A stretch of DNA of 10,511 nt from JAAZNO01 sp012798275. Its GTDB lineage: Bacteria > Chloroflexota > Anaerolineae > B4-G1 > SLSP01. Made by a program: the position numbers and the translations under genes. Position 1 is the first letter of the stretch; the number at the start of each line of letters is the position of its first letter. The notes below the pieces were generated by a model. The model saw nothing but the letters and a program-made list of their open reading frames with translations, was not told the DNA's origin and ran no database searches. Location: NCBI GenBank assembly GCA_035347995.1, contig DAOPQD010000102.1, positions 1 to 10,511 on the forward strand. Reading direction: 5' to 3'. Below are positions 1-8,949 of the stretch, piece by piece.

Positions 1-83
1 AAATACCACCGTGGGGGCGCCAAATACCATTGTAGGGGCGCCAAATACCACCGTGGGGGCGCCAAATACCATTGTAGGGGCGC
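1..83. repeat. 21-bp tandem repeat, four units of two alternating types
   Basis: Units lie at 1-20 (cut by the edge), 21-41, 42-62 and 63-83. They alternate between a version with ACCGTGGGGG and one with ATTGTAGGGG, giving a 42-bp higher-order period. Being a multiple of three, the repeat stays in frame and encodes the heptapeptides NTTVGAP and NTIVGAP inside the transposase linker. Confidence 0.9.
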
Positions 84-417
84 AGCGGCGCTGCGCCCCT
101 ACGGCGACCACGACGACCACGGCGACCACGACAACAATTCAATCCATCAACGTTACGCCCGGTTCATTGGGCGCCATCATCCGCGCCTTCAAATCGGCCA
201 CCACCCGACGCATCAACGCCGCGCGCGGCACACCCGGTGCGGCCGTCTGGCAACGCAATTATTACGAACGCATCGTCCGGGACGAAATCGCGTTGGAGCG
301 CATCCGCGCCTATATCCTTGCCAACCCGCTGCGCTGGACGCTTGATCGCGAAAACTCCGCGACGGCAGCGCCTTTAAACGAAGAAGATTACTACCGCAGA
401 ATCATGGGAGGCCAGGC

Positions 418-421
<4 letters not shown>
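2..421 (+). CDS. REP-associated tyrosine transposase (RAYT / Y1 family), C-terminal part; 5' end outside window
   Basis: The frame is open to the left edge, so the HUH motif and most of the catalytic domain are missing from view. The last ~90 residues carry the typical RAYT ending: a GSLGAIIRAFKSATTRRIN block, then VWQRNYYERIVRDE, then an arginine/leucine-rich helix ending ANPLRWTLDREN. In the family these proteins cut and join single-stranded DNA at REP-like hairpins; a tyrosine of the WQRNYYE block is probably the nucleophile, which I infer. Upstream of this block is a low-complexity linker (VGAPNT heptapeptides, then a threonine/alanine run) made by DNA repeats. The gene ends in ATGA, overlapping hsdR by 4 bp, so the two are probably co-translated. 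A GTG at 11 could be taken as a start but only because the window cuts the gene. Confidence 0.8.
74..102. repeat. Perfect 13-bp inverted repeat (REP-like hairpin) inside the transposase gene
   Basis: GTAGGGGCGCAGC at 74-86 pairs perfectly with 90-102 across a 3-base loop. It grows directly out of the last 21-bp unit. GTAGGGGCGC palindromes of this kind are, from memory, common dispersed repeats in cyanobacteria and Chloroflexota. The hairpin is in frame and translated. Confidence 0.85.
101..136. repeat. 9-bp tandem repeat, four units, coding for threonine/alanine
   Basis: Four 9-bp units of the form ACGRCGACC or a close variant (the last ends ACAACA) run from 101 to 136. They encode a T-rich stretch that completes the low-complexity linker of the transposase. 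The period is a multiple of three, so copy changes do not break the frame. Confidence 0.75.
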
Positions 422-3320
<2,899 letters not shown>

Positions 3321-3324
<4 letters not shown>

Positions 3325-3620
3325 AGCCCGCAGAAACGCTGGAGCAGAGCATCCCCGCCGCCGTGTTCCGCGCCGAGGTGCAGACCTGGGCCAGACGCAT
3401 CGGTGTCGAACCGAAGGAGATTCGTCTGCGCCCGATGAAGCGCAAATGGGGCAGTTGCTCGTCGCGGGGCTGCCTGACGTTCAACACGGAATTGCTACGT
3501 CAGCCGGCGGAAATGCGGCGTCAGGTCATTGTGGAAGAACTCCTGCACCTCAAGGTGCCCAATCACGGCAAACTTTTCAAATCGCTTAAGGCAGCCTATC
3601 TGGCGCCTGAAAGCGACTGA
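3321..3620 (+). CDS. Small YgjP/M48-like (DUF45-type) metallopeptidase, linked to hsdR
   Basis: 99 residues. It matches the C-terminal, zinc-binding part of the YgjP/WLM-like family: a KWGSCS block (W43-S47), then VEELLHLKVPNHGKLF at 71-86. In most relatives the zinc site is HExxH followed by a histidine in NHG. Here the first histidine is glutamate (E72-E73-L-L-H76), while H76 and H82 remain. It may therefore bind zinc differently or be catalytically weak; I cannot tell whether this is the rule in its own subfamily. The start codon sits inside the hsdR stop (ATGA). Family members are often encoded beside type I restriction genes, but their role there is not established. The frame ends in TGA at 3618-3620. 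Confidence 0.85.
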
Positions 3621-3807
3621 CCGGCGCCCCTCCGCATACAGCGATAATGGTCAATGCCGGCAGGTCAACCGTTACCCCACGCCCGAAGCCGGGACGTTGG
3701 GGGCGTTTCTCCAATGAAAATGTGTGATGACTGTTCAGCCTGACACCAGGTAGCCCGACGGCGAGTGATGAACCTTTGTGATCTGTAGCTTTTGCCCCAC
3801 CCCCTGC
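3621..3807. other. Intergenic stretch without a recognisable gene
   Basis: No frame here has protein-like features. A short piece with CAGCCTGACAC (about 3737-3747) matches part of the 160-bp repeat at 4099-4109, so this may be a decayed copy. I see no clear intrinsic terminator for the hsdR operon: no hairpin here is followed by a T-run. Confidence 0.5.
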
Positions 3808-3843
3808 CCCCTTCCCAACGGCGCAAACGCTGTTGGGAAGGGG
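3808..3843. repeat. Hairpin 1 of three: 12-bp perfect stem plus inner stem
   Basis: Bases 3808-3819 pair with 3832-3843 (CCCCTTCCCAAC and its complement). Inside, a G-T pair and GCG/CGC close a CAAA loop. The stem is followed by an A-run on the + strand rather than a T-run, so it is not a standard terminator in that direction. Confidence 0.8.
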
Positions 3844-3859
3844 AGAAAAAATAAGGGGG

Positions 3860-3890
3860 TTTTGCAGGCGGGCGTAGCCCGCCTGCAAAA
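3860..3890. repeat. Hairpin 2 of three: perfect 14-bp stem, 3-base loop
   Basis: TTTTGCAGGCGGGC at 3860-3873 is perfectly complementary to 3877-3890, with loop GTA. Both strands read T-run, stem, A-run, the reverse of an intrinsic terminator. It looks like a dispersed palindromic (REP-like) element. Confidence 0.85.
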
Positions 3891-3905
3891 ACCCACAAAA
3901 AAAAG

Positions 3906-3946
3906 CTTCCCCATCCCCCCCCGCGCTGCGCAGGGGGATGGGGAAG
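3906..3946. repeat. Hairpin 3 of three: perfect 14-bp stem
   Basis: CTTCCCCATCCCCC at 3906-3919 pairs with 3933-3946 around a 13-base GC-rich loop. It follows hairpin 2 after a short A-tract. Together the three hairpins make a compact structured block between the convergent hsdR and hyp units. Confidence 0.85.
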
Positions 3947-4047
3947 GGGATAGAGAGCAAAAATTGATTCTCAATCTTCAGTAGTCGTCAGGAAATCTTC
4001 CGTTTTTTAGTCAGTGGCTGAACAGTAACCCTGTGAACCATAATCCG

Positions 4048-4208
4048 TGAGCAGCGACGGCGACGGCTCACCGGTTCGGCTGGGGATGGAATCCCCAGCC
4101 TGACACGAGCCAACCGCGCTGAAGCGCGTTGTTTGAGGACGTGGCAGCCCCGGGGGCAAGGAATTTCTAATCTTATTCGTGACATTCGTGTTCATTCGGG
4201 GCCATTTT
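4048..4208 (-). repeat. Left copy of the ~160-bp inverted repeat bracketing the hyp cluster
   Basis: Read on the - strand, this matches 10297-10456 on the + strand at roughly 90% identity by hand alignment, with one or two small gaps near the inner-hairpin end. It begins 11 bases past the hypE stop. It contains a perfect 10-bp stem (4078-4087 with 4091-4100, 3-base loop) and a smaller CGCGC/GCGCG stem. No coding sequence is evident. Confidence 0.9.
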
Positions 4209-4218
4209 TGAAGCAGCC

Positions 4219-5229
4219 TCAACAAATGCGCGGCAGCTGCGCCCCGGTCAGCATTTGCACGACGCGCCGCGCGCCGTAGGGAGTGCGCAGCACCACGCGG
4301 CCGGCGTGTTCCGCCGTGACCCGTCCGATCAGCGCCGCGTCGCGGCCAAGGGGTTGCGCTCGCAACGCCGCCAACGCCGCTTCCGCCGCGGCAGCGGCCA
4401 CCACCATGACGACCTTGCCCTCGTTGGCCGCATAAAACGGATCGAGCCCCAAAAATTCGCAAGCGGCGCGAACCTCCTCGCGCACCGGCACAGCGCGCTC
4501 TTCAATCTCAAGGCCCATGCCGGATTCGGCCCACTCGCAGAGCACCGTCGCCAGCCCCCCGCGCGTGGCATCGCGCATACAGCGCACACTGCCGGGGGCC
4601 GCCTCCAGCACCGCAGCGCTGAGGCCGTTGAGCGGCGCACAATCACTGCGCAAGTCGGCGTGGAAGTTCAACCCCTCGCGCGCCAGCATCACGGCGATAC
4701 CATGATCCCCGACCGTGCCGTTGATCAGTACCGCGTCGCCGGGCTGCATGTGCGCGGGACCGAGCTCTACGCCCGGCGGGATCACCCCTACCCCGGCCGT
4801 GTTGATGAACAGACCATCCGCTGCGCCGCGCTCCACCACTTTAGTGTCGCCCGTGACGATCTGCACGCCCGCCTCGCGCGCCGTCGCCGCCATCGAGTCC
4901 ACCACGCGCACCAGCAGCTCCAGCGGCAGCCCCTCCTCGAGGATAAAACCGCAAGTGAGGTAAAGCGGTGTGGCACCGCTCACGGCAAGATCGTTCACCG
5001 TGCCGCAGACGGCCAGCCGGCCGATATCGCTGCCGGGGAAGAAAAGCGGTTGCACCACATACGAATCCGTCGTCAGCGCGAGCCTGCCAGGCGGAAGCGG
5101 GGGCAGCGTCGCCGCGTCCCCCAACTCGGCCAGCAGGGGATTGTCGAAGCGGCTGAGGAACACCTCGCGGAGCAGCTCGTGGGTGAGCAACCCGCCGCTG
5201 CCATGGGCAAGAAGGATCGTTTCAGACAT
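4219..5229 (-). CDS. hypE: HypE: ATP-dependent dehydratase making the hydrogenase cyanide ligand
   Basis: 336 residues, the usual length. HypE takes the carbamoyl group from HypF on its C-terminal cysteine and, using ATP, dehydrates it to a thiocyanate that supplies CN to the iron of the [NiFe] centre. The sequence ends P-R-I-C, the hallmark carrier cysteine being C336. Other PurM/AIRS-family marks are the HGSGG near residues 9-13, TTDSYVV, CGTVNDLAVSGA, TGDTKVV and DATRGGL. The N-terminal AIRS domain covers roughly residues 35-155 and the C-terminal domain 165-320. The ATG is preceded by a GAGGG a few bases upstream. It is the last gene of the cluster, separated from hypD by 127 bases that hold a repeat copy. 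No damage is seen. Confidence 0.97.
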   Translation of the reverse strand: MSETILLAHGSGGLLTHELLREVFLSRFDNPLLAELGDAATLPPLPPGRLALTTDSYVVQPLFFPGSDIGRLAVCGTVNDLAVSGATPLYLTCGFILEEGLPLELLVRVVDSMAATAREAGVQIVTGDTKVVERGAADGLFINTAGVGVIPPGVELGPAHMQPGDAVLINGTVGDHGIAVMLAREGLNFHADLRSDCAPLNGLSAAVLEAAPGSVRCMRDATRGGLATVLCEWAESGMGLEIEERAVPVREEVRAACEFLGLDPFYAANEGKVVMVVAAAAAEAALAALRAQPLGRDAALIGRVTAEHAGRVVLRTPYGARRVVQMLTGAQLPRIC

Positions 5230-5309
5230 AGGCCCTCACAATTCCAATCACGTCACACAATTCCGGGTTTGTCACCCCCGCCCCGGAAATGAATGCCGGG
5301 TCTGATATA

Positions 5310-5367
5310 TCAAAACAGCGCGCTGCAGCGCGATTGGCCGTGTCAGGGCGGGGATTCTATCCCCCGC
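5310..5367 (+). repeat. Short third copy of the bracket repeat, overlapping the 3' end of hypD
   Basis: This piece aligns with the core of the right copy (about 10370-10427): CAAAACAGCGCGC..., GTGTCAGG, and a hairpin GGCGGGGAT / ATCCCCCGCC with one bulged C. It is more diverged than the two flanking copies and lies in the same orientation as the right one. It supplies the last codons and the TAG stop of hypD (5357-5359, in the hairpin loop region). Confidence 0.75.
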
Positions 5368-6487
5368 CGCGCCCCCTGGCATCGGCCCCGCGCCAGGCCG
5401 GGGCCTGTTCCCGGTATTGATAATACGCCGCGCAAGCCCCCTCCGCGCTGACCATGCACGGTCCGATGGGACGGCGCGGGGTGCACGCGCGCCCAAAGAG
5501 CGCACAATCCGGCGGCTCGATGACGCCGCGCAGCACCTCACCGCAGCGGCAGCCCGGCGGTTCGCGCGAAGGCGTCACCGCGAGGGGAAAACGCAGGGCG
5601 GCGTCGCGGGAGGCGAATTCGGCACGCAGCGCGAGTCCGCTCGCGGGAATCACGCCGAACCCGCGCCATTCCGCCTCGCCGATCTCAAACACGCGCGCGA
5701 GCAACTCCTGCGCCACAGGATTGCCCTGTGCGCGCACGCCGCGACTGTAGACATTGCTGACCGCCGGTTCGCCGCGGACGGCAGCGCGCACCAGAGCTGC
5801 GATCGCTCCCAATAGATCCAGCGGCTCGAAGCCGGAAATCGCCACGGGGATGCCGTACTCGCGGGGCAGGAACTCCCACGCCGCGCTGCCGATGATGGCG
5901 CTGACATGGCCCGGCCCCAGGATGCCCTCCAGCGCCACTTCCCCCGCCTCGAGGATGGCGCGGGTGGCGGGCGGCGTGAGCTTGTGCAGGCTCAGCACGC
6001 TGAAGTTGGGGACGCGCCCGGCCTCGGCCTGCAACAGCGCCGCGGCAACGCCCGGGGCGGTCGTCTCGAAGCCCACGCCGAGGAAAATCACCTCGCGGCG
6101 AGGAGTCTCGCGGGCCAGCGTCACCGCGTCCGCCGGCGAGTAGACGATGCGCACGTCCGCGCCGCGCGCGCGAGCCGCCTGCAAATCCCCTCCGCTGCCG
6201 GGCACGCGGAGCATGTCGCCGAAGGTGGTCAGCGTCACGCCGGGGACGTCCGCCAGCGCGATGGCACGATCGAGATCGGCGGCAGCGGTCACACAGACGG
6301 GACAGCCCGGCCCGGAGCGGAGTTCCACCGCGCCGGCGAGCAGGTCCCGCAAGCCGAAGCGAAAAATGGCGTGCGTGTGTCCCCCGCAGAATTCCATCAC
6401 GCGGATGGGGCGCGGCGCCTCACGGCGGATTTGTTCCACCAGCGCGCGGGCAAGCGCGGGGTCACGGAAATCGTCAATGTATTTCAT
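5357..6487 (-). CDS. hypD: HypD: iron-sulfur scaffold for Fe(CN)2CO assembly
   Basis: 376 residues, slightly long for the family. HypD carries a [4Fe-4S] cluster and, with HypC, holds the iron while CN and CO ligands are attached. Conserved motifs are all present: EFCGGHTHA with C34, GPGCPVC with C62 and C65, GVGFETTAP, GPGHVSAIIG, and the C-terminal cysteine cluster CRCGEVLRG ... PPDCALFGRACTP ... GPCMVSAEGACAAYYQY. After YQY an extra tail of about 18 residues (REQAPAWRGADARGRGGG) appears, whose end is encoded by a copy of the bracket repeat. No Shine-Dalgarno sequence precedes the ATG: the 45 bases upstream on the coding strand are a pyrimidine-rich heptamer array. Translation may rely on coupling to hypC, whose stop is 30 bases upstream. 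Confidence 0.97.
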   Translation of the reverse strand: MKYIDDFRDPALARALVEQIRREAPRPIRVMEFCGGHTHAIFRFGLRDLLAGAVELRSGPGCPVCVTAAADLDRAIALADVPGVTLTTFGDMLRVPGSGGDLQAARARGADVRIVYSPADAVTLARETPRREVIFLGVGFETTAPGVAAALLQAEAGRVPNFSVLSLHKLTPPATRAILEAGEVALEGILGPGHVSAIIGSAAWEFLPREYGIPVAISGFEPLDLLGAIAALVRAAVRGEPAVSNVYSRGVRAQGNPVAQELLARVFEIGEAEWRGFGVIPASGLALRAEFASRDAALRFPLAVTPSREPPGCRCGEVLRGVIEPPDCALFGRACTPRRPIGPCMVSAEGACAAYYQYREQAPAWRGADARGRGGG

Positions 6488-6488
6488 A

Positions 6489-6530
6489 GTGAAGGGGGAA
6501 GGGTAATGGGTGAGGGGTCATGGGTGATAA
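6489..6530 (-). repeat. Heptamer array (six units) covering the hypC stop and hypD leader
   Basis: On the coding strand six contiguous 7-mers run from 6530 to 6489: TTATCAC, CCATGAC, CCCTCAC, CCATTAC, CCTTCCC, CCTTCAC. The hypC TGA stop (6520-6518) lies in the second unit, and the hypD ATG follows after one base. The array removes any purine-rich ribosome binding site from in front of hypD. Confidence 0.8.
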
Positions 6531-6793
6531 GGGTCCCCATTACCCATTTCCCCATTCCCCATTTCCATCTCCGCTTGAATCTTTGCAATCTCGGCGAAGG
6601 CTTCCAGCGAGGCCTGCGCTTCCTCTTCCGAGAGCACGCTGATGGCGTAGCCGGTGTGAACCAGCACATAATCGCCGACCTGCGCCTCTGGCGTCATGAT
6701 CAGGCTGATCTGACGGCTCACACCGCCCAGCGCGACGATGGCGTTGCGGTCGGCGTCAATGGATTGAATCTGAACGGGAATGGCCAGACACAT
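6518..6793 (-). CDS. hypC: HypC/HupF chaperone for hydrogenase iron-site assembly
   Basis: 91 residues against a usual 75-85. HypC pairs with HypD to carry the Fe(CN)2CO unit and then delivers it to the large-subunit precursor. The sequence starts MCLAIP with the essential C2, and has VGDYVLVHTGYAI at 39-51, followed by the acidic helix SEEEAQASLEAFAEIAKIQAE, where the normal protein ends. Residues 76-91 (M-E-M-G-N-G repeats, then DPYHP) are encoded by simple repeats and are probably an accidental extension. The ATG has a GAGGAG five bases upstream. It lies between hypF (150-base gap) and hypD (30-base gap). Confidence 0.95.
   Translation of the reverse strand: MCLAIPVQIQSIDADRNAIVALGGVSRQISLIMTPEAQVGDYVLVHTGYAISVLSEEEAQASLEAFAEIAKIQAEMEMGNGEMGNGDPYHP
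6531..6565 (-). repeat. GGGAATG-type 7/8-bp repeat encoding the HypC tail
   Basis: The coding strand reads GGAAATG, GGGAATG, GGGAAATG, GGTAATG and GGGACCC in a row. It encodes the MEMGNGEMGNGD tail of HypC. It is complementary in part to the neighbouring heptamer array, so GGGTAATGGG (6501-6510) can pair with CCCATTACCC (6536-6545). Confidence 0.65.
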
Positions 6794-6810
6794 GGCGTCT
6801 CCTCAAAAAA

Positions 6811-6832
6811 AACGTAATGCGTGATGCGTAAG
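6811..6832. repeat. Short 7-bp repeat (CGTAATG type), three units
   Basis: On the + strand CGTAATG, CGTGATG and CGTAAGT follow one another just upstream of hypC. It is a small, diverged array beside a run of eight A. Confidence 0.5.
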
Positions 6833-6847
6833 TGCTCCTCGGAAAAT

Positions 6848-6903
6848 AGGCGAGAAGGCGAAGAAACGAAGAGGCAAGTCGGCGAATCAGCGAACCATTT
6901 ACG
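6848..6903. repeat. Degenerate 8-bp array (AGGCGAAG type), seven units
   Basis: Octamers in register from 6848: AGGCGAGA, AGGCGAAG, AAACGAAG, AGGCAAGT, CGGCGAAT, CAGCGAAC, CATTTACG. Most keep a central GCGA or CGA. It lies in the hypF-hypC spacer. Confidence 0.65.
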
Positions 6904-6948
6904 TTTGCACCTTCACACGTGGATACCTTCGCACGTTCGCACGTTAGG
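6901..6948. repeat. Degenerate 8-bp array (ACGTTCGC type) running into the hypF stop
   Basis: Six octamers in register: ACGTTTGC, ACCTTCAC, ACGTGGAT, ACCTTCGC, ACGTTCGC, ACGTTAGG. The last one contains the hypF stop codon (TAA on the - strand, 6946-6944). Confidence 0.7.
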
Positions 6949-8949
6949 GGGCGTAAACCGCCTGACCCAACGAGAGGCCGCCGTCGTTGCAAGGCACTTG
7001 ATGGTGCACCAACACGTCAAAGTCAGCAGCTTCCAACATGGGGACGGTCAAATCCAACAGCAGGGCGTTCTGGAAGACGCCGCCGCTCAGGGCGACGGTC
7101 GTCACGCCGCTGACGTCGCGCAAACGGACGCAGACTTCCAGCACCATCCGTGCGACGGTCGCATGGAAGCGCGCGGCGATGTCGGGAAGCGCGCCGCCGC
7201 GCTCCAGCGTCTCCAGCAGGGCGTAGAAAAGCGGCGCGAGTCGCACCACCCCGTCTTCGATGGTGAAGGGAAAGGGTCGCCAGTCCTGCGCGCCCCAGGC
7301 CAGCTGTTCCAGCTCAATAGCGGCCTGAGCCTCGTAGCTGATCTCGCTGCGCACGCCCAAAAGCGCGCTCACGGCGTCGAAGAGCCGTCCCATCGAGGTA
7401 GTCCGGGGCACATTCAGGCCCTTCTCGATCTGCTGCCGGATGAAACCCGCCTCGCCGGGGCAGAAGCCCGCGAAACAGAGGTCGGCAGGGAAATCCTCCG
7501 GCTCTAGCAGAGCATGGAGATAGGCGACGGCGATGCGCCAGGGCGCGCGCGTCGCCGCATCGCCGCCGGGGAGGGGCAACGGCTCGAGGTGCGCCACCCG
7601 GCGCAGCCCATCGTAATCCCCCAAAAACCACTCGCCGCCCCAGATCGCGCCGTCATCGCCGTAGCCCGTGCCGTCCAACGCCACCCCGATGACGGGGCCG
7701 CCGTCGCGGGGCCAGCCGTTATCCGCCAGACATGCGGCGATGTGCGCTCGGTGATGCTGAACTCGCGTCGGCACCGGCAGCCCGTGTGCGCGGGCGAAAT
7801 CCTCCGCGAAGCGCGTGCTCAGGTAATCCGGATGCAGATCGCACACCACCCGTTCCGGCGCGATGCGGAACAGCCGTTGATACGTCGCCAGCGCGGCCTC
7901 GTAGTGCTCCAGCGTCTCCAGATTCTCCAGGTCGCCGATGTGCTGGCTCACGAAGGCGTAGCGCTCGCGGGTGAGCGTGAACGTGTTCTTGAGCAGGGGG
8001 CCCGCCGCAAAGACCTGTCCCACCTCAAAGGGCAAGGGGATGGGGAAAGGGGCATAGCCGCGCGCGCGGCGCACTACTTGCAATTTCGGGGTTGGGGATC
8101 CGGATTTTGGATTTGCAAATTGGCTGACCTGCACCACGGAATCATCGTAGCGCGCGTAGATGTCGCGGTCGTGCAACAAGAAGGCGTCGGCGATGCCGGC
8201 GAGCCGCTCCAATGCTTCGTCGTTGTCTTTGGCGATGGGTTCTTCGCTCAAGTTGCCGCTCGTCATCACCAGCGGACGGCCCACATCGCGCAGCAGCAGA
8301 TGATGCAGCGGCGTGTAAGGCAGCATCAAGCCGAGGGTGTGCTGGTTCGGCGCGACCTCGGGGGCCACCGGCGCCCGTCCGACAGCGCCATCCGGCGTCC
8401 GGCGTCGTAGCAAGACGATCGGCGCCTGCGGCGAGGTGAGCAGGGCCGCCTCTTCCGGCGAGATTTCGCAGTAGAGGCGAGCCTCCTCCAGGGAAGCGAC
8501 CATCACGGCGAAGGGTTTGTGCGGGCGACGCTTGCGTTCGCGCAGGCGCCGCACCGCTTCGGCAGCGGTCGCGTCACACGCCAGCTGGAAGCCGCCCAGG
8601 CCCTTGAGGGCGAGAATGCCGCCGCGCAAAAGCAACTCGCTGGCCCAGGAGAGAATCTCGTCGCTGGAGGCTGGAGGCTGGAAGCTGGTGGCTGGTTGCT
8701 GGTTGCTGGTTGCTGGAAGCTGGTTGCTGGAAGCTGGAGGCTGGAAGCTGGTGGCTGGTTGCTGGTTGCTGGAAGCTGGTTGCTGGTTGCTGGTTGCTGG
8801 AAGCTGGAGGCTGGAAGCTGGTTGCTGGTTGCTGGAAGCTGGTTGCTGGTTGCTGGTTGCTGGAAGCTGGTTGCTGGTTGCTGGAAGCTGGTTGCTGGAA
8901 GCTGGTTGCTGGAAGCTGGTTGCTGGAAGCTGGTTGCTGGTTGCTGGAC
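6944..8949 (-). CDS. hypF: HypF C-terminal part: YrdC-like and Kae1-like carbamoyltransferase domains (frame-split from N-part)
   Basis: From 8662 to the stop this frame encodes 572 residues, the whole catalytic core of HypF. The YrdC-like part has KGLGGFQLACDA and RERKRRPHKPFAVM, then PLVMTSGNLSEEPI and HDRDIYARYDDSVV. The Kae1-like part has QHHRAHIAA (metal-binding histidines), GVALDGTGYGDDGAIWGGE, TTSMGRLFDAVSALLGV, ALSGGVFQNALLL and CNDGGLSLGQAV. HypF makes carbamoyl-adenylate and hands the carbamoyl group to HypE. The open frame continues upstream through the heptamer array and on to an ATG at 9217, but above 8949 it only shadows the N-terminal domain. No credible start of its own is seen. 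A small extra loop (SQFANPKSGSPTPK) after DDSVVQV comes from a decayed 7-bp repeat (8090-8121). With 41 repeat units this part is out of frame with the N-part. Confidence 0.93.

Noticed and set aside
1..136. CRISPR array at the left edge
   Set aside because: The repeats are directly adjoining 21-bp units without unique spacers and are in frame within a transposase gene.
3586..3984. Small frames on both strands in the hairpin block
   Set aside because: They are made of palindromic repeat sequence, have low-complexity translations and lack ribosome sites.
3995..4008. GGAA-ATC-TTCC followed by six T as a terminator of the hsdR operon
   Set aside because: The stem is only four pairs and lies about 370 bases beyond the last gene; too weak to call.
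4255..5292. 345-residue + strand frame opposite hypE
   Set aside because: Antisense shadow of a complete, well-conserved hypE; it is arginine- and histidine-rich with no recognisable domain.
8684..8754. Two exact E. coli Chi octamers (GCTGGTGG) within the array
   Set aside because: They arise wherever a GCTGGTG unit is followed by another unit. The Chi sequence of this organism is unknown, so no recombination role can be claimed.
8503..8949. Programmed ribosomal frameshift joining the two hypF halves
   Set aside because: No slippery heptanucleotide of the X-XXY-YYZ form with a downstream structure is apparent; the array offers a simpler explanation through unit number.
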